Assembly (NCBI GenBank): GCA_002841195.1
Contig: PHEO01000004.1
Coordinates: 1 to 48,308 of the forward strand
Source: Alphaproteobacteria bacterium HGW-Alphaproteobacteria-11
GTDB taxonomy: Bacteria; Pseudomonadota; Alphaproteobacteria; Parvibaculales; Parvibaculaceae
Direction: 5' to 3'
Length of the DNA: 48,308 bases
Part shown: positions 9,228 to 17,890 of the stretch, one piece after another
Layout of the letters: each line of letters starts with the position of its first letter
Position numbering within the stretch: position 1 is the first letter of the stretch
The notes under the pieces: model-generated
What the model was told of the DNA's origin: nothing
The model's database searches: none
What the model saw: the letters and a program-made list of their open reading frames with translations, nothing else
Translations under genes and position numbers: made by a program

Positions 9228-9725
9228 ATGGAAAAACTCGATCAGAGAATCCAGCTCGTCGCCTCGACCGAGTTCAACAATCTCGTCGATCGCTGGCGCC
9301 GGGAACAGGCCGACCTGCCCTCCCGCTCGGAGGCCATCCGCCGGCTTGTCCTTCACGGTCTCGAATATGAAAAGAGCTTCCCGATGCGCATGATCACGGC
9401 GATTATCCGGCCCCATAAATACGAGGAATTGCGCGACGCGCTGATCGCGCTCGGCATCGAGGGGATCACGGTGACCCAGGTTTCGGGCTTCGGCCGGCAG
9501 CGCGGCCAGACCGAAATCTACCGCGGCGCCGAATACAGCGTCGCCGAAGTACCGAAAGTCCGTATCGACGTCGCCGTTTCGGCGGCGCTGGTCGAGAAGG
9601 CGGTGCGCGAAATCGAGCGGGCGGCCAATACCGGCAAGATCGGCGACGGCAAGATTTTCGTGCAGCCGCTCGAACAGGTCGTGCGCATCCGCACCGGCGA
9701 GACCAACGAGACGGCGCTGGGCTGA
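9228..9725 (+). CDS. RHH-P-II fusion: N-terminal ribbon-helix-helix-like domain plus complete P-II (GlnB/GlnK) domain
   Basis: MEKLDQRIQLVASTEFNNLVDRWRREQADLPSRSEAIRRLVLHGLEYEKSFP then MRMITAIIRPHKYEELRDALIALGIEGITVTQVSGFGRQRGQTEIYRGAEYSV…TGKIGDGKIFVQPLEQVVRIRTGE; P-II T-loop and B-loop signatures intact. Confidence 0.88.
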   Translation: MEKLDQRIQLVASTEFNNLVDRWRREQADLPSRSEAIRRLVLHGLEYEKSFPMRMITAIIRPHKYEELRDALIALGIEGITVTQVSGFGRQRGQTEIYRGAEYSVAEVPKVRIDVAVSAALVEKAVREIERAANTGKIGDGKIFVQPLEQVVRIRTGETNETALG

Positions 9726-9847
9726 TCCATCCGGCCGTTTTCCGCAGAAACCGCGGTTTCCGGCCTCTGCCCGTTTACTTCCGGGCAAGGTGGCGGGGCG
9801 TATGCTGAGGGCCGGTCTCTCCCTCGGGCAGGACGCTGAAAACCGCA

Positions 9848-10750
9848 ATGCACGGCCAGAAACATATGCTGTCGGCGCGGCGCAAGTCGCTGCTGGCGGA
9901 TTATTCGACGGACCTCGGACAGCTGATGTCGCGAAGCCGGTCGGAAGCTGCGTTGCGGGCGGCCAAGATCGAGTCCGATGCCGCGAGCCGCACCAAATCC
10001 GAATTCCTCGCCAATATGAGCCATGAGCTCCGGACGCCGCTCAATGCGATCATCGGCTTTTCGGAATTCATCCAGCACATTGCCGCGAGCGGCAAGCCGT
10101 CGGAAAAGACCGGCGAATATGCCGAACACATCGCCGGCGCCGGGCGCCACCTGCTCAATATCATTTCCGACATTCTCGATATTTCGAAAATCGAGAGCGG
10201 CACCTTCACGCTGTCGACGGAGATGTACGGGCTGCGCGAGCTGATTGACGCCTGCACGGTGCTGATCGAGCCGCGCGTGCGCGAAAAAAACCAGATACTC
10301 GAGATCAAGGCCGACCGCGATCTGCCGGAAGTGCCGGTCGATGTCCGCCGCATCAAGCAGGTGCTGATCAATCTTCTGTCGAACGCCCACAAGTTCACGC
10401 CCGAAGGCGGCCGCATCGTGCTGGTGGCGACGCGCGCGCCGGATGGCGGCGCGACGGTCGCGGTCGCCGATACCGGCATCGGCATGTCGGACGAACAGCT
10501 CGCCTATGCGATGACGCCCTTCGGCCAGGTGCAGTCGAGCTATGCGCGTGGCCATGAGGGCACCGGGCTCGGATTGCCGATCGCGGCGGCGCTGGCGCGG
10601 CTTCACGGCGGCGAATTCCATGTTCACAGCGAGCCCGGCAAGGGCACGACGGTTTTCTTCACCTTGCCGCCGCAAGCACCGGACCATGCCGAAGCGCCGG
10701 AATCGGGTTCGTCCGCATCCAGTTCCTCCACACAAGGCCTGTTGCAATGA
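9848..10750 (+). CDS. Soluble histidine kinase (HisKA + HATPase_c) lacking a recognisable sensor domain
   Basis: KSEFLANMSHELRTPLNAIIGFSE H-box, QVLINLLSNAHKFTPEGG N-box, ADTGIGM, GTGLGLPI. Confidence 0.93.
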   Translation: MHGQKHMLSARRKSLLADYSTDLGQLMSRSRSEAALRAAKIESDAASRTKSEFLANMSHELRTPLNAIIGFSEFIQHIAASGKPSEKTGEYAEHIAGAGRHLLNIISDILDISKIESGTFTLSTEMYGLRELIDACTVLIEPRVREKNQILEIKADRDLPEVPVDVRRIKQVLINLLSNAHKFTPEGGRIVLVATRAPDGGATVAVADTGIGMSDEQLAYAMTPFGQVQSSYARGHEGTGLGLPIAAALARLHGGEFHVHSEPGKGTTVFFTLPPQAPDHAEAPESGSSASSSSTQGLLQ

Positions 10751-12471
10751 GTGTCGCCGTTCCTCCGCCCGCTCCGCAGGCCGGCTCGCCGGTCAGGCCC
10801 ACCGAACCGGAAGCGCCGCCCTTCATCGAACGCCGTGGCGTGCCGGCGGCGCCGCCGCGCCGCATCGCGCATATCGTGTCGGTGTCGGGCTCGCAGGCGA
10901 TTGCCGTGCTCGAGCGCGACAAGATGCCGGGCGCCGAGGAAACCCGTGTCGAGATCGGCCAGCTCGTCAAGATACCGACGCCGTCGGCGACGGTTGTGGG
11001 GCTCGTATCGGCTGTCAGCGCGCCTTCGCCGGCCATGGGCGGTGGCGGCGAGGCTCTCGGCCTCATCGAAATCAATCTCGCCGGCGAGGTCGCGCTCAAT
11101 CCGAAGGACGGACGGCTGAGCTTCCGCCGCGGCGTCACGCATCTGCCGACGCTTGGCGACGGGGTGCTGCTTGCCGATCGTCACGACCTGACGCGCGTCT
11201 ATACGCAGCCCAATGTCGCGACCATCGAAGTCGGCAGGCTTTATCAAGATCCGGACGTGCCGGCGCGTTTCCTGACCGACGACCTGCTTGCCAAGCACTT
11301 CATCGTCGTCGGCACGACCGGCTGCGGCAAGTCCTGCGCGCTGACGGCGATCCTGCAACGCGTACTGATGCAGCACGATCATGCGCATGTCGTCGTTCTC
11401 GACGTGCATAACGAGTATCCGACGGCGTTTGGCGACAAGGCGGAACTGATCGACCCGACCAATCTGCATCTGCCGTTCTGGCTTTTGAATTTCCAGGAGC
11501 TTGCCGCGGCGCTGACCAGCGGCGACGCCGACCACGATGCCGAAATCGAGATTCTCAGCGACGCCGTTCTGACCGCGAAGCGGCGCTATTCGGATGCGTC
11601 GTCGAACCGGCAACTGGCGCGCCGTCCGGGCGACCTCAGCGGCATGACGGTCGATGCGCCGACGCCGTTCCGGCTTTCGGATGTGCTCGCCGTTCTCGAC
11701 GAGCAGCTCGGCAAGCTCGAACGCACGCAGAAGACGCTTCCCTACCGGCGGCTCAAGTCGCGCATCGAAACGCTGGCGAGCGACCAGCGCTACAGCTTCA
11801 TGTTCGGCAGCCTGACCGTGCAGGACACGATGACCGACATTCTCGGCCGGTTGTTCCGTGTACCGAATGACGGACGGCCGATCACCGTGATCGATCTTTC
11901 GACGGTGCCGCCGGAAATTCTCGACGTGGTGATTTCGGTGATCGCGCGGCTGGCCTTCGACCTCGCGGTGTGGAGCAAGGGCGGCTTGCCGATGCTGCTG
12001 GTCTGCGAGGAAGCGCATCGCTATGCGCCGGCATCGGTGGGCCAGGGGTTCGAGCCGACGCGCCAGGCGCTGTCGCGCATCGCCAAGGAGGGCCGCAAAT
12101 ACGGGCTGTCGCTGGCGCTCGTGACGCAACGTCCTTCCGAACTCGACACGACGATCCTTTCCCAGTGCAGCACGGCGGTCGCGATGCGGCTGTCGACCGA
12201 ACGCGACCAGCAGGTGATGCGCGCCAACACGCATGACGGCGCGCTCGACCTGCTCGATTTCCTGCCGCTGCTCGGCGACCGCGAGGCGATTGTGCTGGGG
12301 CAGGGCGTCGCCATGCCGATGCGCATTCGCTTCAACGATGTCGGCGATCAGGGCGTGCCGCGCAATCTCAACAGCGCCTTCTCGGACTCCTGGAGCCGCC
12401 CCAATCTCGACCGCGCGGGGCTCGAGGCGATCGTCGCGCGCTGGCGCCATGCGGGACGCGAACGGCCCTGA
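10747..12471 (+). CDS. HerA-like / DUF87 ATPase (DNA-translocase family)
   Basis: N-terminal HAS-barrel-like region, Walker A VVGTTGCGKSCAL, VVVLDVHNEYP, LLVCEEAHRYAP, TQRPSELDTTILSQC; ATGA overlap with upstream kinase. Confidence 0.9.
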   Translation: MSVAVPPPAPQAGSPVRPTEPEAPPFIERRGVPAAPPRRIAHIVSVSGSQAIAVLERDKMPGAEETRVEIGQLVKIPTPSATVVGLVSAVSAPSPAMGGGGEALGLIEINLAGEVALNPKDGRLSFRRGVTHLPTLGDGVLLADRHDLTRVYTQPNVATIEVGRLYQDPDVPARFLTDDLLAKHFIVVGTTGCGKSCALTAILQRVLMQHDHAHVVVLDVHNEYPTAFGDKAELIDPTNLHLPFWLLNFQELAAALTSGDADHDAEIEILSDAVLTAKRRYSDASSNRQLARRPGDLSGMTVDAPTPFRLSDVLAVLDEQLGKLERTQKTLPYRRLKSRIETLASDQRYSFMFGSLTVQDTMTDILGRLFRVPNDGRPITVIDLSTVPPEILDVVISVIARLAFDLAVWSKGGLPMLLVCEEAHRYAPASVGQGFEPTRQALSRIAKEGRKYGLSLALVTQRPSELDTTILSQCSTAVAMRLSTERDQQVMRANTHDGALDLLDFLPLLGDREAIVLGQGVAMPMRIRFNDVGDQGVPRNLNSAFSDSWSRPNLDRAGLEAIVARWRHAGRERP

Positions 12472-12591
12472 GGCGCCGCCGCGCCCCCGCGACCGAATGT
12501 CCATGCCGAATGGCTGTCGGCGCGGGTGCGGCGGCGGCGAAAGGGCGCTAGGATGGCTACGTCCCGAAAGCTCCAGCCGAAAGCTCCACCG

Positions 12592-13050
12592 ATGATGCCG
12601 TCCCTCCTTCGCGCCACCTTCCTCACTCTTGTCCTTGCCGGTTTTGCCGCGCCCGCTACGGCCGGCGAAAACATTGTCGTTTCCGATCCCTGGGCGCGGG
12701 CCAGCGTGACGGCGACGGGGGCGGCCTATCTAACGCTCGAAAACGTCGGCGCCGAGAACGACGCGCTGGTCGAGGTGCGCTCGGATGTGGCGGAAAAGGC
12801 CGAGATTCACGACATGACGATGGACGACATGGTGATGCGGATGCGCAAGCTCGACCGGCTTGCGCTGCCCGCCAGCGAGACCGTGCGCCTCGCGCCGGGG
12901 GGTCTTCACATCATGCTGATCCGGCTCCACGGGCCGCTGGCGGAAGGCGACGCCGTGCCGCTGACGCTGGTCTTCGAGTCGGCCGGTGAGATCGGCATAT
13001 CGGCCACGGTGCGCAAGGCCGGGCATGGCGGCGGTCACGGCGGGCATTGA
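12592..13050 (+). CDS. Copper chaperone PCu(A)C family, secreted
   Basis: Signal peptide; DPWARASVTATGAAYLTLENVG, EIHDMTMDDMVMRMRKL, PGGLHIMLI; His-rich C terminus. Confidence 0.9.
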   Translation: MMPSLLRATFLTLVLAGFAAPATAGENIVVSDPWARASVTATGAAYLTLENVGAENDALVEVRSDVAEKAEIHDMTMDDMVMRMRKLDRLALPASETVRLAPGGLHIMLIRLHGPLAEGDAVPLTLVFESAGEIGISATVRKAGHGGGHGGH

Positions 13051-13084
13051 ACGCTGCCTGCTGTTGACAGCCTTTCCCTCGCTC

Positions 13085-13263
13085 GTCTTTGCCGGACTTG
13101 ATCCGGCAACCCAGAAGGCGCGGAACGCGCCGTCTTGCTTCGCAAGAACCCCTTAACAAAACTCCATCTTTCCGTCGGGCGACTATCGCCTGCGAATTTT
13201 TGCGAAGAGAGACGCCGCCTCTGGCGGCTTCTGGGCCACCGGATCAAGTCCGGGGGAGACGAG
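13085..13263 (+). repeat. Intergenic palindromic repeat family I, copy A
   Basis: TTGCCGGACTTGATCCGGCAACCCAGAAGGCGCG…GCGGCTTCTGGGCCACCGGATCAAGTCCGGGGGAGAC; shared with 15735 and 47045. Confidence 0.85.
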
Positions 13264-13602
13264 CAGAGGGGGCGGGGCAAGCCAGACTCTCACCAAGCAA
13301 CTGATTTGATTCGTTTTCAGTGGAAATGCTGCGCTGCATATAATCAGTGTGCGCCGCAATATATTTTAACACTCTCCCGTATCTCCATTACAGCCGTGTC
13401 ATAATTGCAATAGTGCGCGGCAATGTTGCGCATCGGCGCGCGCCAGGCCCCCGGCAGTCTTGACTCAAACTTTCAATGACTGTCGTCTAGCAGGTGAGGG
13501 ATGCTGACTGGCCGGGGGGACCAGTCGGAATACGTTCCGCACCACCTCCCGATCCAGCCCGCAAAGTTAGTGAAGCCATCGAGGATCGAGGAGGATCGCT
13601 CC

Positions 13603-15639
13603 ATGAGAAAAGGTATTGCCCAGAAGCTACTTTTGGGCGGCGCGACGGGTGCAGCCATGCTGCTGACCGTCGGAACGGCGCAGGCCATCGAATTCAAGTT
13701 CGGGGAAATGTCGCTGGTCATCGACAACACCGCCTCGATCGGCGTTGGTATCCGCACATCGAAGCAAAATTGTCAGAACGTGAATTCGGCAAATGGCGGC
13801 TGCGGTGCGCCCGGTCCAATTCCCGGTACGCCTATCGATTTCGGCGTCAACGACGACGACGGCAATATCAACACCGATCAGTGGGATATCTTTTCGACGC
13901 CGGTCAAGCTGACCACCGACTTCGAAATGAAGTGGCGGAACTACGGCGCGTTTGTCCGTACCAAGCTGTTCTACGATCACTGGGTGTATGAAGAGATCGG
14001 TACGCGCAACAACCGCTTCGGTTCCCGCCCGATCACCGACGCCTTGCGCGGCGATCAGGCCCGGCGCTTCGGCGGTCGCGGCGCCGACGTGCTCGACGCC
14101 TTCGTCTACGGCAATTTCGACGTGGCCGGCAATCCGGTCACGCTGCGCGCCGGCAAGCAGGTCATCAACTTTGGTGAAAGCCTGTTCATTCCGGGCGGCA
14201 TCAGCTCCTACCTGCCGGTCGACCTCTCGGCGCTTCGTACGCCGGGTTCGGAACTCAAGGAAGCCTTCCTGCCGGTGCCGGCGCTTTACGGCTCGATCGG
14301 CTTGCCCGGCAACATACAGGTCGAGGCCTTCTGGCAGTTCGGCTGGGAACGCACCCGCCTCGACGCTTGCGGCACCTTCTTCTCCGGCACCGACGCCGCT
14401 TGCGAAGGCGGCCAGTACGTCATGAACGCCGGCGACTTCCCGACCGGCGCCATCGTCATCCCCCGTCAGGCTTCCGACGAGGGCGACGACACCGGCACGT
14501 TCGGCATTGCTCTCAAGCATTATGCCGAGTGGCTCGGTCAAGGTACCGATCTCGGCTTCTACTATGTCAACCAGAGCCTGACGGCTCCGGTCGGCACCTT
14601 TACCCTGAGCAACCTGGCTGCCGCGGCTTACCCCGTAGGTCACCCGTTCGCGGCCCTGAACGGTCTGTTCCCGGCTTCGGGCGGCAGCGCCGCCGCCTTC
14701 TGTACGTTGGGTGGCGCTCCCGGCGCGGCCTGTCTGGCTCCGAACTTCTTCGGTCCTGCTACGCCGTCGCTCTTCCAAGCGGCCTTCATCGGCGCCGCCA
14801 ACACCAAGAACTACCTGACGCAGTACGTCAATGATGTCGACTCCTTCGGCTTCAGCTTCAACACCTCGATCCCGCTGCTGGGCGGTTCGGCCTTCTCGGG
14901 CGAAATCAACTACACGCCCGACATGCCGTTCGCGCTGAACGACGTCGATATCAACTGTCACGATCTGAACGCCGTCGACTTCGGTGCGATTATCGGTCTC
15001 CCCGGTTTCGCCCACTGCCGTCCCGGCGCCGTCGCTCCCACCGGTCCCGGTGCGACGATCCAGGGCTACGATTTCCGGGAATCGATCACCGGTCAGATCG
15101 GCACCATCAGCACGCTGAGCGGTTCGCAGCCGCTGGTCGGCATGCTCGGTGGCGATATCATGGTCCTGGTGGCCAATGCCGGCTTCCAGTACATCGCGGA
15201 CCTCGATTCGGCGACCAACCGGCTGGCGGTCCCGCGTGCTGCGTCGGCCAATCCGAACCCGCTCACCAACCAGGTGCTCGCCACCGCCGGTTGCGCCGGT
15301 GTTGTTCCTTTCGCCCCGACGCAGTGTACGCCCCAATATGCGGACAACTTCTCCTGGGGTTACCGCCTGTTGACGTCGGTCGACTACAACAACGCGCTTG
15401 GAACGGCGTGGACCTTGTCGCCCAGCGTTGCCTGGTCGCATGACGTCAGCGGTTACTCGGCCGGTCCGGTGGGCCCGGGCTTCGTTCAGGGCAAGAAAGT
15501 CGTGTCGCTCGGTCTGACGGCAAACCTGCGGAGCGTCTGGCGTGCCAACGTCCAGTACACGCACAACATGGGCAATGAATTCCGTAACTTTTCGAAGGAC
15601 AAGGACTTCATGACCATGACGGTTTCCTACGCCTTCTGA
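13603..15639 (+). CDS. DUF1302-family outer-membrane protein
   Basis: Signal peptide MRKGIAQKLLLGGATGAAMLLTVGTAQA, IEFKFGEMSLVIDNTASIGVGIRT, C-terminal beta-barrel end MTVSYAF; SD GAGGAGG upstream. Confidence 0.85.
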   Translation: MRKGIAQKLLLGGATGAAMLLTVGTAQAIEFKFGEMSLVIDNTASIGVGIRTSKQNCQNVNSANGGCGAPGPIPGTPIDFGVNDDDGNINTDQWDIFSTPVKLTTDFEMKWRNYGAFVRTKLFYDHWVYEEIGTRNNRFGSRPITDALRGDQARRFGGRGADVLDAFVYGNFDVAGNPVTLRAGKQVINFGESLFIPGGISSYLPVDLSALRTPGSELKEAFLPVPALYGSIGLPGNIQVEAFWQFGWERTRLDACGTFFSGTDAACEGGQYVMNAGDFPTGAIVIPRQASDEGDDTGTFGIALKHYAEWLGQGTDLGFYYVNQSLTAPVGTFTLSNLAAAAYPVGHPFAALNGLFPASGGSAAAFCTLGGAPGAACLAPNFFGPATPSLFQAAFIGAANTKNYLTQYVNDVDSFGFSFNTSIPLLGGSAFSGEINYTPDMPFALNDVDINCHDLNAVDFGAIIGLPGFAHCRPGAVAPTGPGATIQGYDFRESITGQIGTISTLSGSQPLVGMLGGDIMVLVANAGFQYIADLDSATNRLAVPRAASANPNPLTNQVLATAGCAGVVPFAPTQCTPQYADNFSWGYRLLTSVDYNNALGTAWTLSPSVAWSHDVSGYSAGPVGPGFVQGKKVVSLGLTANLRSVWRANVQYTHNMGNEFRNFSKDKDFMTMTVSYAF

Positions 15640-15664
15640 TCTTCGGATCGCACAACGAAAACGA

Positions 15665-15698
15665 AACCCGGCGGTGGCGACACCGCCGGGTTTTTTCT
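15665..15698 (+). terminator. Rho-independent terminator
   Basis: AACCCGGCGGTG-gcga-CACCGCCGGGTTTTTTC. Confidence 0.92.
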
Positions 15699-15734
15699 TT
15701 TGAGGGTGGATGGTGGCTTCTCCCCCCTTTTTTG

Positions 15735-15882
15735 TTCTTTTCCGGGCTTGACCCGGCAATCCAGGAGCCGCGTAGCGGCGTCTCTCTTCGCGAGAATTCA
15801 CTTCTCCGAGGCGACAAATTTTTTGAAGAGCGACGCTGCCTTCGGCAGCTTCTGGGCCCCTGGATCAAGTCCGGGGGAGACG
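15735..15882 (+). repeat. Intergenic palindromic repeat family I, copy B
   Basis: CCGGGCTTGACCCGGCAATCCAGGAG…GGCAGCTTCTGGGCCCCTGGATCAAGTCCGGGGGAGAC. Confidence 0.85.
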
Positions 15883-16231
15883 CGTGTGGGGAAGGTCGCA
15901 CAAACCTCCCGTGTTGCGCCGCACAAAAGACGGCGCCGCCCGCGAGAATCGTCCGTAGACGGATCGACAGGCTTTTCGCCGCCGCGCGGTCCGCCGCGCC
16001 GCACATTAAAAAGATTTAATGCAACCACGGCGAAAAGGCCGTGAAAACGGGCTGAAAAGCGGCCCGGAAGACACACAATCGCCGGCGCGGCGATTTGCGC
16101 GGGCCAAGCAATTTGGTATCATTCCGCGAGAGTAAGGCGGGGAAACCGGCCTCGGTGCGCAGTCGCAATACACCTTTTCAAGCGCCTGATCATCGAAAGC
16201 CCGATAAGAAATCCAGTGGAGGGAACGTATA

Positions 16232-17587
16232 ATGAAAAGGACGACCATGCTGGTGTCCGCAATTGCGATCAGCGCACTCGCGACGAGCGCGCTGGCCAAG
16301 GTGCCGGATGCCCAAGTGAACCGCCTGGGTCAGGATCTGACCCCGATGGGTTCGGAAAAGGCCGGCGATGGCGACATCCCCGCATGGACCGGCGGCCTGC
16401 CGACCGTGCCGAGCAATGTCACCTACACGCCCGGTCAGAAGCTGCAGAACCCGTTCGCCAGCGACCCGATCAAATACACGGTCACAGGCGCGAATGCCGG
16501 TCAGTACGACGACATCCTGACCGAGGGTTACAAGGCCCTGCTGAAGGCCTATCCGACCTACAAGATGGACGTCTATGAAACGCGCCGCACCTGCGCGTTC
16601 CCGGACCGCTTCTACGAAGCCAACAAGCGCAACGCCGCGGTTGGCGAACTTGTCGGCGGCGGCGCCGGCATCAGCCAGGCGATTTTCGGTTCGCCGTTCC
16701 CGATCCCGAACAGCGCGCTCGAGATCATCTGGAACCACACGCTGCGTTATCGCTCGTTCAAGGTGGTGCGTCAGTTCGCGGCGGCGCCTGTGACGCGCGG
16801 CGGCGACTACACGTTGCAGATCGTCCAGGACGAAGCCATCCTGCAGTGGTCGGATCCTTCGGCGGGCAAGGCCGAGGATCTCGAGAACATCTCGATCTAC
16901 TACATCGCCAACACGATCGCCCCGGCCCGCGCCGCCGGCAGCGTGATCCTGGTGTATGAAGCCCTGAACGCGCAGGCTCAGCCGCGTCAGGCCTGGCAGT
17001 ACAGCCCCGGTACGCGCCGCGTGCGCCGCGCGCCGAACATCGCCTACGACAACCCCGGCACGAACTCGGACGGTCTGTCGACCTCCGACTCGTTCGACGG
17101 TTACAACGGCGCGCCGGACCGCTACGACTGGACCGTGCTCGGCAAGACCAAGAAGCTCGTTTCGGCCAATGCCTATGACGGTGAATCGGTACCCTACAGC
17201 GACTACCTGAAACCGTCGCATATAAACCAGGATCGGGTTCGCTATGAGCTGCGTCGCGTCTGGGAAGTCGAAGCCAAGCTTCGCGCCGATACGCGTCACG
17301 TCTATTCCCGCCGCGTCTATGCGAACGAGGAAGACGCCTACCAGATGTCGACCGTGGCGCTTTACGACGGCCGCGGCCAGCTCTGGCGCGTGCAGGAAAT
17401 GCACCAGATCCAGCGCTACAACGTGCCGCTCTGCGGTTCGGCGGGCGAGATCGTCTATGACCTGCAGGCCGGCCGTTATCTGGCGCTCGCCCTGCAGAAC
17501 GAAGAGCCGCCGGTGAACTACTTCGCCGACGAAATCGACAAGTCGCGTTACACGCCGAACTCGATCCGTCAGCTCGGCGTCCGCTAA
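16232..17587 (+). CDS. DUF1329 domain-containing protein
   Basis: Signal peptide; VNRLGQDLTPMGSEKAGDGDIPAWTGGL, PGTRRVRRAPNIAYDNPG, DRYDWTVLGKTKKLV. Confidence 0.92.
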   Translation: MKRTTMLVSAIAISALATSALAKVPDAQVNRLGQDLTPMGSEKAGDGDIPAWTGGLPTVPSNVTYTPGQKLQNPFASDPIKYTVTGANAGQYDDILTEGYKALLKAYPTYKMDVYETRRTCAFPDRFYEANKRNAAVGELVGGGAGISQAIFGSPFPIPNSALEIIWNHTLRYRSFKVVRQFAAAPVTRGGDYTLQIVQDEAILQWSDPSAGKAEDLENISIYYIANTIAPARAAGSVILVYEALNAQAQPRQAWQYSPGTRRVRRAPNIAYDNPGTNSDGLSTSDSFDGYNGAPDRYDWTVLGKTKKLVSANAYDGESVPYSDYLKPSHINQDRVRYELRRVWEVEAKLRADTRHVYSRRVYANEEDAYQMSTVALYDGRGQLWRVQEMHQIQRYNVPLCGSAGEIVYDLQAGRYLALALQNEEPPVNYFADEIDKSRYTPNSIRQLGVR

Positions 17588-17612
17588 AGCGGCAGTCGTG
17601 AGGATTTGAGGG

Positions 17613-17648
17613 CCGGGCTCCGGGAAACCGGGGCCCGGTTTCTTTTTG
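17613..17648 (+). terminator. Rho-independent terminator
   Basis: CCGGGCTCCGG-gaaa-CCGGGGCCCGG followed by TTTCTTTTT. Confidence 0.85.
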
Positions 17649-17890
17649 GGCGGCGCCCCTTCTCCCGCGATCCGGCCGCAGCCGCCTTAACCCTGTTCGA
17701 AAGGGTTCGCCGCACAGGTTCACGAGGCCCAAGACCGCGCTCGAAAAATGCGCTATAAGGAAAAAAACGCTATAAAAAGACAACCAAACAGGAGGCTCGT
17801 CCGGGGGGAGACCGGTGGATTTCGGCGGATTGCCGGAGCCCCAAGTCTGCCTGCGGCGACCCAAACGCCCGAGTGCAGGAGCCCAAGGTA

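Noticed and set aside
9848-12471. Kinase-HerA pair as a known antiphage HerA system
   Set aside because: No SIR2, DUF4297, NurA or other effector adjacent; neighbours are housekeeping. Kept only as an unusual pairing.
10624-12504. 626-aa minus-strand ORF antisense to the HerA-like ATPase
   Set aside because: No motif, overlaps a clear P-loop ATPase gene.
13085-13263. CRISPR array possibility for the repeated palindromes
   Set aside because: Only three dispersed copies, no regular repeat-spacer spacing, no cas genes.
13627-15801. 724-aa minus-strand ORF antisense to the DUF1302 gene
   Set aside because: Low-complexity Arg/Gly/Asp-rich translation typical of antisense frames in GC-rich DNA; the plus-strand protein has signal peptide, SD and family features.
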